In this document: positions 1 to 10,900 of the stretch, in pieces
Numbering within the stretch: position 1 is the stretch's first letter
How the letters are laid out: the number at the start of each line of letters is the position of its first letter
Assembly (NCBI GenBank): GCA_963513935.1
Contig: OY740772.1
Coordinates: forward strand, 17,020,098 to 17,084,097
Length of the DNA: 64,000 nt
Source: Aphrophora alni
Lineage: Eukaryota; Arthropoda; Insecta; Hemiptera; Aphrophoridae
Reading direction: 5' to 3'
Notes under the pieces: generated by a model
What the model was told of the DNA's origin: nothing
Databases searched by the model: none
What the model saw: the letters and a program-made list of their open reading frames with translations, nothing else
Program-made: the position numbers and the translations under genes

Positions 1-405
1 TATGTTACAGCCAGATTTGTTGTTTTATAAATGTTAGGTTAGGTTAGGTTATGTTAGGTAACAGACAGATTTGTTGTTTTATAAATGTTAGGTTAGGTTA
101 TGTTACAGCCAGATTTGTTGTTTTATAAATGTTAGGTTAGGTTATGTTACAGCCAGATTTGTTGTTTTATAAATGTTAGGTTAGGTTAGGTTATGTTACA
201 GCCAGATTTGTTGTTTTATAAATGTTAGGTTATGTTATGTTACAGCCAGATTTGATTTTTCATAAATGTTAGGTTAGGTTACAGCAAGATTTGTTGTTTT
301 ATAAATGTTAGGTTAGGTTATGTTACAGCCAGATTTGATGTTTTATAAATGTTAAGTTAGGTTAGGTTAGGTAATAGCCAGATTTGTTGTTTTATAAGTG
401 TTAGC
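1..405. repeat. Tandem repeat, about 9 copies, carrying TTAGG telomere-like runs
   Basis: Nine copies of a roughly 43-53 bp unit, each with an AGCCAGATTTGTTG core, then TTTTATAAATG and a run of two to four GGTTA/TTAGG pentamers. The unit length varies mainly by whole pentamers, as expected from slippage in the TTAGG part. TTAGG is the insect telomere repeat, so this may be subtelomere-derived or an interstitial telomeric satellite. The array starts at the window edge, so its full length is unknown. Confidence 0.9.
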
Positions 406-2552
406 GAACGTTCAAGCTCGACTGTGTTACAACTTGGAAAGTTCATGTCATGTTTGTGTTTGATTAGGTAGGGTACACAAATGTTGGCGTGTTGAGACAG
501 AACTAGATAACTTAATCAAGGAAAGTGTGTGATAGTTGTTAACCAATGGAGAGCCGTTGTATGTCACAACGCCAGCTCTGTGTGCATGTATAAACTTTGA
601 CTTTTGTCAATTTCAATTCACTAATAGTAAAGTTGCCAGAGGACCGCCTTTAGATGTATTTACTGGAAGTTTGTCTTGTTGGTGTAAAGTAAAATAAACG
701 AACTGTGTTAAAACATTGCACAAACTTTCTTACTCGCCCAACTAAATACAAACCCTCCATAACTATTCGACACAATAAATGTCATTTTAGTTGTTATCAG
801 TGAAACCGAATATCGGTTAAGGATCATTTATTTTTTGTCAATTATTAATAAATAGTAATTTTTTTTACTTGTTATTTTCACACGTGTTTTGATTATTCAC
901 AGAAAAATACTGTCTGGTGGAAGTACTAAGGTCAAAGTTTGTAAATAAAGAAATTTACTTCTTATCAGCTGATTACCCAATATCCAACAACTAAAACACA
1001 GAAGTTATACTCGAACAGCTGTTCTGTCCTGGATTTCTAACTCGTGCTCATTATGTCCTAAATTCGGCACCGTCCTTCCGTGCAAACCTTCCAGCGATTA
1101 ATTGCTCATAAAACAGTTTCTAGTACGAAACCTAATTTAACTTAAACCAGTTCGTGCGGTGTACGTTGCACGTAATTCCAATTAACGTGTTTATATGAAG
1201 TGGTGTCAATGCCAAGACGGTACAAATTACGTTAGTCACAAGCAGACATATGTTACATAGATCTTGGTAATTTGTCACGTGATTTCTTGCGTCAAGGTTG
1301 GAACAGTTGTACGCATGCGCAGTTGAGAGCAATAGATCCGGAATCGATTAATTCTACTTTCTAAATCTGTGGAGGGAAAGTATTTTGATAGCGAAAAAAT
1401 ACTTGCCGGTACAGTGTAGATATTTCGCGTATTCCTTGTTAGGAAAAAATATAACAATAACCTCAAATGTTTAACTTGTTCATTTTGTTGACAGCTGAAT
1501 GGTGTCCAGCTGTTAATTATGATGTATTAGTAAATGAACTTTTAAGTTTTATACATTTAAACAATATTTTTAACAGTAAAAAGATATCAAACAGTAGAGA
1601 CTTTAATGCTCGGTTAGAAACAAAGTCGCAAGGAACTTGTCACTTTATAAAACGCTAACAGGCTGTGTGCATTCATTTTGGGCAACAATGTAACTATAAT
1701 CTCAAATTAAAATAATAAGTCTAAATCAGCTGTTCATATAATTAACATTCAGTTAAACTTTGTTATATTGGTGACTCTGTTAACTTTAGATATTACGTAA
1801 TTAATTACTTAATTTTCTCTCCAGCAGATTTTCGTTACATTTAAAAATACCAACCTTTGTTGTAAAGTAGACAATCATCAAATTTCTAATAATAATGTGA
1901 ATAAGAGAAGGGTTGTGCGTTATTATATTTATAGCAAAGTGATGTTTTACTGCAAGCGAGTGAGTCAATAACGTTTTAGCTTAATAAAAAGAGAAAGAAA
2001 TACACAGCGGATCACTCCGTCCTTATTTAGTGACTCATGACCACTAAGCGCTTTTTCATGACACTGAATTTAAGTTGTTATTCTTTGCATTCCTCAAAAA
2101 TCGGTAGAGGTTTACTTTTATTGGGAACTATAGAATCAATTTGAATTAAAGACAAACTAAAACCTGACAAGATACTGTACCTTCGTGAAGAAAACGTTAT
2201 TTAAATTGGATTGTGATAAAGATAGCAAATTTTGGAGAATGTTCGAACTTTTTTCGGTATTTTAACCCTACTTTTTCACTTTTTTAAAATTGAAACCCTT
2301 AAATTGACGTTCCCACAAAATGAAGTTCCAAATAGAAAAGTAGTCAGAGAAATGCGTTTTTTAATACTAAAAAAATAATTTTGTTAATCGCATGGTTTAC
2401 AAGACTAATGACTTTGTTTAATTTGACTTCTTATCAGCATTGGTAGGTATAAAATATGGAAATAAATAAATAAGGAAGTAAACAAAGTTGTTATGACATT
2501 GGTTATGTAAGTTATCTACAAATTGACTTACTTTATCACTTTCCCGCGGGTT
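406..2552. other. No gene recognised
   Basis: AT-rich sequence with stops in all frames. The short reading frames here show no recognisable domain. A GCACAAACTTTCTTAC motif at about 718-733 recurs in variant form at several other places in the window (about 12.39, 42.60, 42.71, 47.15 and 57.43 kb). Confidence 0.5.
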
Positions 2553-2580
2553 ATATACAGGGTGCTCAAAAACTCTTTAC
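2553..2580 (+). repeat. Transposon-end-like motif TATACAGGGTG
   Basis: TATACAGGGTGCTCAAAAAC resembles the left end of the mariner-like relic at 47.2 kb (TATACAGGATGTTCAAAAAG). No matching right end was found nearby, so it is a solo end or a chance match. The following ~450 bp hold no recognisable gene. Confidence 0.35.
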
Positions 2581-3042
2581 AGAAAATAATTATAAACGGT
2601 TCTATACGTCAAAACAAATAAAAAAGTTCCGTTGACAATATGGTCTATCTCGCTACGTTAGTCTGTCTGTCTGTTTGTGTTTTTAGATAATAATTAATAT
2701 TTTAAAAACCCTATGAGCTGTAACTTTCTTATATTATGTAAACAATTTTAAGATTTCGGGGAACATTGGAAAGTAATATTATAAAACAATCTGTTAAATT
2801 TAGTATTGATAATTTAATGCATGCTAGAGTAATATCTTCTTAAAAAAAAGACAAAATACAATAGACAGAAAGAAGCCTTTTTGTATTTAAAAAAAATTGA
2901 TCTCCAGAACCAATTCCCAAAGTATGGTACCGGAGTAAACTGAATATATAAATTTATAAACATGAACTTTTGACTAGTTTTATTGTACAACTTCTTTGGT
3001 TACAATTATTACGAACACGGCAATCAATTAAAAAAGAAATAA

Positions 3043-3573
3043 ATTAAGCGCATTAGAGTTGTTTATATGTTATCCTTTGTATTTAATAAACAACTTCTCA
3101 GAACAGTATATTATGCAATAGTAAACTCAAATATAGAATATGGGTTAATAGTATGGGGAGGGGCGTACACTACGAATTTAAGGCTATTAATAACTATTCA
3201 AAAATCTTTTATAAGATTAATTATGCACAAGAAAAGAATAGAACATACAGCACCTCTTTTTAAATGTTTAAAAATTCTACCTCTCAGGAGTTTATATCTG
3301 TTTAAGGTTTTGCGTATGTTTTTTGATAGAAGTGGAAATGGTAATACAGGCAGGAAAATTAGAATAGGCGCAATAAGAAACAGATTTGACAGAACTATCC
3401 CCATGCCTAACTTGTCACATTTTAAAAAGTTTTATATATTTCTGGCACCAAAATTTTTTAACTGTCTGCCTTTAAACATAAAACCTTCTTGTAACAGAGT
3501 TCAATTTGCCAAGAGTTTGTGGGAGTATTTACTAGAGATAGAAAATGTTGATTATTTTTTTCAATACTATTAA
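3043..3573 (+). pseudogene. LINE reverse transcriptase, C-terminal (thumb) fragment
   Basis: An open frame of about 177 codons from just after a TAA at 3040 (first ATG 3067). It reads as the region after the RT catalytic core of jockey/CR1-like non-LTR retrotransposons: LLRTVYYAIVNSNIEYG, then IVWGG, then LLITIQKSFIRLIMHKKR, then HTAPLFKCLKILPLRSLY. The YG..VWGG, QK..IR and PLF...ILPL blocks are family hallmarks. The catalytic YxDD and everything upstream are missing, so this is a dead 5'-truncated copy and not a host gene. The open frame through this part suggests a fairly recent insertion. Family level (CR1 versus jockey) cannot be fixed by eye. Confidence 0.85.
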
Positions 3574-3881
3574 TTAGAAATGTTAGTATTATGTTGTATA
3601 GTAAGTAAAGTGAATGAAGTGTAATTCAGAAGAGTTAATCATCTGTTTTAGTGCTTTGTTATTTTGTTTAGTGTGTTTATTATATTATTATTTGGCTGGT
3701 TCGCTGCCTTCCAATACTCTTTGAAACTATAGTGATCCTTAAGAATATTAAATCCACCTCCACAGGTAAATAACCTAGGTGGTTATTATTTCTATCCTAT
3801 GCATATGTAAAATGTGGTATTGTATTTTGTATTTTATAATGGAAGAAATAATAAAGATTTTTCATTTTCAAAAAAAAAAAA
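3043..3881 (+). mobile_element. 5'-truncated non-LTR retrotransposon with poly-A tail
   Basis: The RT fragment is followed by a ~300 bp 3' UTR, an AATAAAG signal at about 3849-3855 and a 12-A tail (3870-3881). Truncation at the 5' end plus poly-A at the 3' end is the classic result of target-primed reverse transcription. The left edge lies near 3010-3045; no clear target-site duplication was identified. An ACCTCCACAGG ... CCTAGGTGG pair around 3755-3783 may form a small 3' UTR hairpin. Confidence 0.8.
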
Positions 3882-4655
3882 TTCCCGTCGATACAATAAA
3901 ATGACCGATACGGGCAGAAAACTAAAACGTGTAATCTAATCGTAGAATTACTTCACAATGTGACCGTCATCAATGAGGTTACACAAATGAAGGCAAAGTC
4001 CAGTCAACATCTCTACAGCTTAGTGTTTACAACATATATTCAGATTTGTAGGTTAAGGCTAGTCCAAGAGAGTTGACAGATGGTGAAATAAATGCATCTT
4101 GGAACAATAGAAGCAGTGGGTTGGCCGATGACTAATTTCCTGGGCGTCGAAAGTGTTGACGCTCAAGTGGGCTGTGGTGGCGCGTGGCGCGTGTAAACAC
4201 GGCCTTAGTCTCAGACCCATTCATGTAAAACAAAAACAGCTTGCGTTGGATCGCTTTATTTTATTCCTTGGAATATTTAACCTTTAATTTTCTGTACAAT
4301 GCAATCTGGAGGATATCAGTGTTTTTATTATCTCCATGTGTAGTTTTTTAAATTATGTTTTCATGTCATCTATGTTTCTCATAATCTGACTGTCGCCTTT
4401 ACAACAACCTAAACGCTACCGATTTTGATCAAATTTTGAGTATTCATATTTTAACAATAACTCAATGCTTTTAGTCGTTCGAAAATATAAAACTGCCAAT
4501 TTTTAATTATTTTTAAATTATAGCCTTAAAATAACAAATAAACTGAAGTCTTACAACTCCTAAAATATTTAATATGATTGGAATGAAGAGGAAGTAAAGG
4601 ACTTCTTGGAACTGAACAGTAAAGGAATTCCAAATGGAACTGCCTGATGGTCTTA
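3882..4655. other. No gene recognised; one family F fragment
   Basis: Non-coding. About 4400-4500 holds an old copy of dispersed family F (GCTACCGATTTTGATCAAAT), which recurs near 10.5, 14.8, 18.9, 57.0, 57.8 and 62.8 kb. A GC-richer patch at 4135-4205 has no recognisable function. Confidence 0.45.
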
Positions 4656-4659
4656 TTGA

Positions 4660-4815
4660 TTCATCTCAATTGGTTACGCACCGATGTCATTCTTCTGCTA
4701 AATAAGGAAAACCCATTTGCCATTTGCCGACATTTAATGTGTAGGATGATTACATGCTAGTTCTTTGTCTTTAGGTTATTATATTTACGGGAACTTAGTC
4801 AAAATTTGATTTCGT
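4660..4815 (+). repeat. Dispersed repeat family D, copy 1
   Basis: Matches the reverse complement of 49210-49375 over about 150 bp, including TGTCATTCTTCTGCTAAATA and AGGATGATTACAT, with scattered mismatches. No coding capacity. Probably an old non-autonomous element; its ends are not defined. Confidence 0.7.
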
Positions 4816-5479
4816 ATACATTGCTGCTCTGTGGAAACTACGGTACCACGCTGTTTTGTACGGAAAATAAACACTACAAATTTAATTAAATTTAAAATTT
4901 AACGTCCTAACCTAACCTTGTCTTTCCACTGGAGTAATTTGACGCCATTTTGTTCAACCCTATCATATATAAACGAAATATCTCAAGGAAACGAAGTAAT
5001 GTAGACGTATGAAATAAGTATTTTTCTTATGTTATTGTTCAAAAATACTTTCAAAAATTTCGAACACTAATTACTCTACAGGATGAGTCATTATTGGGGT
5101 GGAATATTTCAGTGCATTAAAACTGAAATGAAAAGTTCATTAAAACATTTCGAAACTCTATGTTTTCCCTCTTAAAAATGCACAAATTATGGAGTTGAGA
5201 CAAATTTTCAGTGCAAATTTTAGTATCTTTCTTCCTGTAATCTTTTAGCAGCGGATTATAAAAACAGTATTATGTTTTGTATATTTTCAAAACGACAGAC
5301 TTACAAATTTTAAAAGTGGGAATATTTTTTAAAAAATTGTCGCTTTAATAATGCAGTATCATTAACTTAGCGATATACAAAGTATAAGGTGTATCACGTT
5401 TCTCGACCTCTGAAGACTGAGAAAGTTATCGACACGCCGCCGTCCGCTCGTCGTCGTTACCATCTGTAGGCCTACGTAA
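4816..5479. other. No gene recognised
   Basis: AT-rich sequence with a short CCTAACCTAACC run near 4905-4917 (telomere-like). Nothing else is supported. Confidence 0.45.
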
Positions 5480-6140
5480 GAACGATAGCGCCTCACAAAT
5501 TATGATAAGAACATGAAACTTAGTATAGTGGACTATAGAGTGTTCATATAGAACCCTATTGAAATTCATAAAAAATTGAATTGAAAATGTTAAAATGACG
5601 TTCATTTTACAGTTTTTCGTTCGTTTTCGTGTGTTATTCAACTTACAACACACTAAATTAGTTAAAACGTGGAGATTTCAATACTGTATGTAATGGAACC
5701 TCTATAAGATGACAAATAGCGAAGTGATTGTTTAAAATGTAATTTCGATCTTGTCGTCCCATAAAAATGTAACATTTTGTAATTCTTCAAGGCCAAAGCG
5801 AAGAGAGTTGAGAATTCTTTAAATATGTACAGCTACGAATCTCGCTCAAGACTTTGACAGTGACACGAGCGAAGTGAGTGGAGACTGTTTAATATACACA
5901 TCTACGAAAGTAGATATATACAATAGACAAGAAAGTAGTGATATACATTTATGAAATCCAGAAATTTTTGGAACAGCTGTTTGTAACAAACTTACCCTAC
6001 TGGATAAGACCCCTTGATCTACCAATACAATTTAACATTTCCTTTAAGGCTTTTGTAGATTTAGAGGATCTCCTTATATAATGGGGTGGGTATGTACTAT
6101 GATTGTACATTAACTTGTTTTATTTAAAAAATATCTAAAT
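5480..6140 (+). repeat. Interspersed repeat family A, copy 1
   Basis: Landmarks in order: AAAAAATTGAATTGAAAATG, TAGTTAAAACG, GACACGAGCGAAGTGAGTGG near 5861, GTAGTGATATACA, AACTTACCCTACTGG, then TTTAGAGGATCT and ATGGGGTGGGTATGTAC. The same ordered landmarks occur at 6.2-7.1, 42.9-43.3, 46.2-46.8 kb and, inverted, at 51.6-52.2 and 59.0-60.4 kb. No conserved reading frame spans it, so it is best called a non-autonomous element of unknown class. Confidence 0.8.
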
Positions 6141-6239
6141 GAACCAGTCCAAATTTAATGTACTCATTTTATCTGTAAATTTTTATTAGTACACAAAAAA
6201 ATCAAGATTATTTTTTCTACATTTTCAAAATGGCAGACA

Positions 6240-6762
6240 TTAAAATTTCCAATGTTAAATATCTCGAAAACTGACAGACAAAATTTATTGCTTTTTTTAC
6301 GAACATGAAAGTATTTATTTTGTATTATGGCTCAAACGATAACCAAGTTATTGACGAACAATTTGTTGATAATTCTGCATGTAATGGTATCAACTTCCAC
6401 CTCTCTACCAAACAAATAGTAAAGTTATTGTCAAAAATGTAATAGAACGCTGACCTCTAAAGGAAATGTGTCTTAGTGTAACGAGATCGGACATGGCTGA
6501 GTTATAATCGCGAGTGTAGTGAACAGAGGCTAAGAGGGCAACTAGAGCCAAGCGTAGCGAGTGGATATCTCTTAATACATAACCACAACTTCAAGGTCCT
6601 CTAGGGTCTAGCCGACGTCAAGAAAGTATAGAAAACCTGTGTGACAACTCTTTTAAACAAACTTACCCTACTAGATAAAACCCCTTGATACACAAATACA
6701 ATTTATCATTTCCTACAAGAACAAGTGAAACTAAATTTTGGGTGTTACATTAAAAAAATCGA
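6240..6762 (+). repeat. Interspersed repeat family A, copy 2
   Basis: Contains AGCGTAGCGAGTGG near 6554, TCTAGCCGACGTCAAGAAAG, AAACAAACTTACCCTACTAG and the GTACA-AAT-CAATTTA-CATTTCCTACAAG block. It joins copy 3 directly at about 6750, so copies 2 and 3 form a partial tandem pair. Confidence 0.75.
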
Positions 6763-7140
6763 ATTGAAAATGTGAAAATGGCGGCCATTTTGAACAGTTT
6801 TTTGTTAATATTTCGTGATTGAACACACTAAATTAAATAAAAAATTCCAAATTTCATTTTTCCATGTAATGATACCAACATGTATGGCAGTTATTTTGAA
6901 AAAAATTAATTTTGAAACTTTAGCTTCCAATAATATGTCATATTCGTATAGTTACAAGTTTCAGAAAACCTGTGTTACAACTGTTTTAAACAAACTTACA
7001 CTACTGGGTGAGACCCCTTCATACACCAATATAATTTAACATTTCCTACAAAGCCCAAAGAAACCAACTTTTGAGCTTTATACGTAGAGGATCTGCTTGT
7101 ATTACATTGTACAATGGGGCTGGGTAAGTATAATGATAGC
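6750..7140 (+). repeat. Interspersed repeat family A, copy 3
   Basis: Starts with ATCGAATTGAAAATGTG and AATGGCGGCCATTTTG, lacks the GACACGAGCGAAG block, and ends with AGGATCTGCTTG and CAATGGGGCTGGGTAAGTA. An internal deletion relative to copies 1 and 5 explains the shorter length. The 74-residue frame across it (6815-7039) is only a shadow of the repeat. Confidence 0.75.
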
Positions 7141-9039
7141 ATCTATCAACTTTCTTGGTTTTTCATTAATATTTTATCTTATAAATTTCAACTCATTAAT
7201 TTCTATTTGTTACTATGTTTTGTTTATACACTATAAAATAGCAGGTCTTATAAACACGTAGATATTAGAATGAAATAACTTGTATCCGAAATATTAGGTG
7301 AGTAGACTCACATCTGTCGTGTTTATAACGCTTATACGTTCACGCTGTGATCGCGTATTGAATTACATTTCCAATAAAGTACGCGTTCATACTATGATAC
7401 CATAATTATAACATGTCTGTTGTTTGTAATTGCAATATTGTAACAGTTTAAACTTTTAGTCGTCCTTCTTAGGCAAAGTATTAAAACACAGATACAATAA
7501 CATAGTAATTATTGAAATTAGCGAACTTAGTTATAGTCTAAATATATGGATATACTAAAATTGAAATAATGACTCCATTAAGCAAGTTTTTTAAACAACA
7601 CGAAAAGTCTACCAAACAAATCAGACTCATCAGTCAGTTGTACCGTGAAACAAAACACTTCACCAAGGATAACCTTACAAAACCAGAGTAACTGGACCGA
7701 ACAGTTACACTCAACTACCAAATTGAATTGCAACAAAAAATATTTGATTAAATCCTCAAACAATTCGACTGATTCTGTCTAGAAGCACTGGCTGTAAGGA
7801 TGGATGCCGTAAAGTTGTATCGAGCTTTACGACATTTACAATTTTTCTATAGTAGTTTATAATAACATTGTTTTAAACGTGGGGTTGTTGTGAAATTTGT
7901 AATTTCTCAAAATCGACTCTACAGATTTTGGTCAAAATTTCATGAAAGGAGAATATCCTAAAGTTGTGAACAAAATCACTATATAAAATATTACGGTTTA
8001 GAAATAATTGAACAACAACAAAACCGAATCTTAGGTATTAAGTAAAGTTTTGGTATTTTCATTATTTACGTAACCTTTTACTAGTATACCAGATAACAAA
8101 ATTTTATTTTCTACAGTTTCAAAATGGCGGCCGCTTAAAATGTTTGATGTAAATATCTTGAAAATTAACAGTTTTCCTCTGTTAACGAAAACAAAACGCT
8201 TTTTTTTCTTTTTTCCGTAGCTCAAAAAATAAATGACTTATGAAATCTCCAAATAATATGTTTATAGAGATTAGCACAGGATGTGTTGCAAGTTGCACCA
8301 TCATGCTAGATCTAACATCAGCTCTATCTCATCAAATGTTTTTCAAAAATTTCATCAAAATCTGTCCATAAACGTCACGGTCAACATTTTTATAAAAGAA
8401 AAATCAGTCCAACAATCCTTATGGCTAAGATCTTGCCGGAATACAGCGGACAATGTGGGATTTCAACCGCCTAGTACCCAGAGAAGTGAAAGCCTATCTA
8501 TTCCGTAAACCACGTGGTGGAAAACATGTCCGGGGATAACTTTTGATTTACCTGGAACCATTAGTAGTACTGAACTCTTCCCTAATGTGACTCCTTCAGT
8601 TGTTGCAAAGGATGAACTTCATACGACTGTCATTTTACTCTTTTCGTAAGCTTTGCAAGTATCTTGACTTAATAGATGCAGCTATTTCTATCCAGAACGT
8701 AAAGATGATTTCATCAACAAGCTCTTGTTTTTCTCTCATTTTCCACTGCCAAGTGTTCCAGATTTATTTAATTTTAGTTTGATGGAACAAATTTATTGTT
8801 TACTTGCCACCTCCAGAATACCAAATACAATCCCAAAGACTCTCGAGTTAGAAATGATTTTGTAATCAAGTAGCTATTCACAGTAAAAACACGCTGTATC
8901 CTGCTTGCTTTTCAACTAACCACCATTACAAAGGTTTTTAGTACACACATCGCCATAGGAATCGCAACAATGGAGTGGGGGTTTTAAGCTGTTTCGAATC
9001 TCCCACAGTTTACTATAGATTTAAAAAAAAAAATATTTA
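7141..9039. other. No gene recognised
   Basis: Mostly AT-rich and closed. Two short coding-like patches could be decayed element genes: 7569-7760 (+) is open for about 40 codons with stops after that, and 8430-8515 (+). Neither shows a motif I can name. A GGCGGCC patch at 8126 resembles the AATGGCGGCC block of family A. Confidence 0.4.
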
Positions 9040-9049
9040 TTTGGACCAA

Positions 9050-9940
9050 ACTCATTAATATCTATAATCCTTTACAATAAATCACGTATTACAATAACTT
9101 ATCTCTTAGTTAATCTAATTTATTTAGTTCATTGGGTTTCGTCCTTTTTAACTGATTCAAGAATCAGCTCAATTTCCTGATTTGCACGCAAATGAAGACG
9201 GACATCATGTTTTGGCGTATTCTTTTTTTTTTCTTGTTGCACTGTGTTGATCTGGAGATCACGAAGGAGGTCATTATATCTTTTCCATCAAGGTGTAAGT
9301 TTTCCTTGCAAAACTTGGTTCCGGAAAGTCTGAATTATTTTCATATTAAACCTATAAATGTAATCCCAGAGTTGTATACTGTATGTCTACACAGGTCTAT
9401 TTGTAAATCATAAGTTTAATGCGTATTGACATCTCAGAATTACGACCAAACAGTCAATACATCTTTCTATGTTTTATATTTAATTCTTTCTTCTAGATTA
9501 ATTACTTTCATTTAAATTTCACATCTAACTTCATTCCTAAATATTTCGCTGCATTAGCATTTGCCAACTGGTAGAGGGGTTACTCTTTTATTAGTAAAGT
9601 TAACGTGTGTAGATTTAGTCTCATTGATACATCATCTTTTAGCCCAGTTACTCAATTATCTGATATCTATTTTCTCTACTGCATTCACTACCAGCAAAGC
9701 ATTGTCATCTGCATAATTTATCATTAACACATTCTACAGGAATATCTCTTGTGTACAGCATATAAAGTATAGGAAGCCAATACACTTCCCTGAGGCAATC
9801 TTGAAGATATTTTCGAGGTTTCACCTAATACGAAAATGTTGCTCTGTTATGTATGATTTCAACAACTTGAGTTCATGCAGTTTTATTGTAATTTGTGTGA
9901 TTGATAAATACGTATTTACAAATTAAAATAGTCAAGGTTT
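9050..9940 (-). pseudogene. Jockey-like LINE reverse transcriptase, heavily decayed
   Basis: Not visible as one reading frame, but several minus-strand pieces read as jockey-clade RT. From N to C: LPQGSV remnants near 9810; the catalytic motif NYADDNALLVV with YADD codons at 9715-9704; KSTHVNF near 9600; and near 9340-9190 a tail matching the jockey pattern of LW..I...NMKIIQ.F.N followed by NDL.RDL.IN. The last part, ANQEIELILESVKKDET, is still readable near 9190-9130. At least several stops and frameshifts separate the blocks. The order RT core, then LWG-type tail, then stop is normal for the clade, so this is the 3' half of one old element. It has no function now. Confidence 0.75.
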
Positions 9941-10489
9941 TCCTGGATCACTGTATAGAATAAACCTGTCTGTCCGGAGAGTCACTACACAGTTGGACAT
10001 ATCTATAAGGCAGAGTTGTAATATATTACATTGGAATAGAATATTCAATGAAAATGTAATTTAGTTGCAGACAAATGTGAAGTGTAGAAGCTGCAAAGCA
10101 ATGAGGCGAGACGGACGGACTCTTCTCTGACCGCAGAATCCCATCCTATTGTTTATCTCTCTGCCAAACCACAACTCCCGCATACAAATTCAAGCGCTAA
10201 TAAACATTAATTTAAACCCACAGCTACAAAGTTGTGAACATATTCTTGTCATAAAAAAAGTCGATGGTTACAAAACACTAACTGCAAATAGAATTCAATT
10301 ACGAAGTTGCACAAATTTTCGCACTCGACCAACTTCAAACGTCTTCGCAGGTGCCATAAACGCGACTTCAAGCGAAAATTGTATTTGATTAAATTTATCT
10401 TTTAAAGACGGGTTCATTTTGATTTTTTGCCAGTTATTTTTGAATCCTAATCTTTTTTACTTGCGATTTTTCACACGGATTTGTGTCAT
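9941..10489. other. No gene recognised
   Basis: AT-rich non-coding sequence. The upstream part of the minus-strand LINE could run into its left part, but no motif is readable beyond about 9940. Confidence 0.4.
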
Positions 10490-10900
10490 TAACTGTCACA
10501 CTTTAATATAATTTAAACGAAATCGGTGAAGGCGATTTTGAGACATTACGTCTTTTATGACATCCCCTTGACTGGATTGTTTTGCTTTTTAACGACAACG
10601 CACGAACCGTTATTTTCGTAAAGATTGCGACGAATATATTTAGTTTGGATTCTTAAAGGGCAAACTTGTGCAAAATTTTACCAAAATCGGTGGAGCTAAT
10701 TTTGAGAAACTTTATTTTGTGTGTTTATCTTATGGCAGCTACCCGCAAATTTGAGTTAGAGAAAGAAATTAATAAAATGTTCGAGACAATACCAAAATAT
10801 GCCTATATACCCAAGTTTGATTACAATCGGAGTCCCGTTTGGGCTCTAGAGCACCGCATATACGATAGACAACACACATACGTTTGTGACGATATTTTCT
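10490..10900 (+). repeat. Dispersed repeat family F copy
   Basis: Carries the family landmarks CAAAATTTTACCAAAATCGG, TTTTGAGAAACTTTATTTTG, TATGGCAGCTACC and CAAATTTGAG. The 109-residue frame at 10666-10995 begins in these landmarks, so I do not treat it as a gene. Other copies lie near 14.8, 57.0 and 62.8 kb in the same orientation. Confidence 0.6.

Noticed and set aside
6815..7039. 74-codon frame
   Set aside because: Follows landmarks of repeat family A and is not kept open in other copies.
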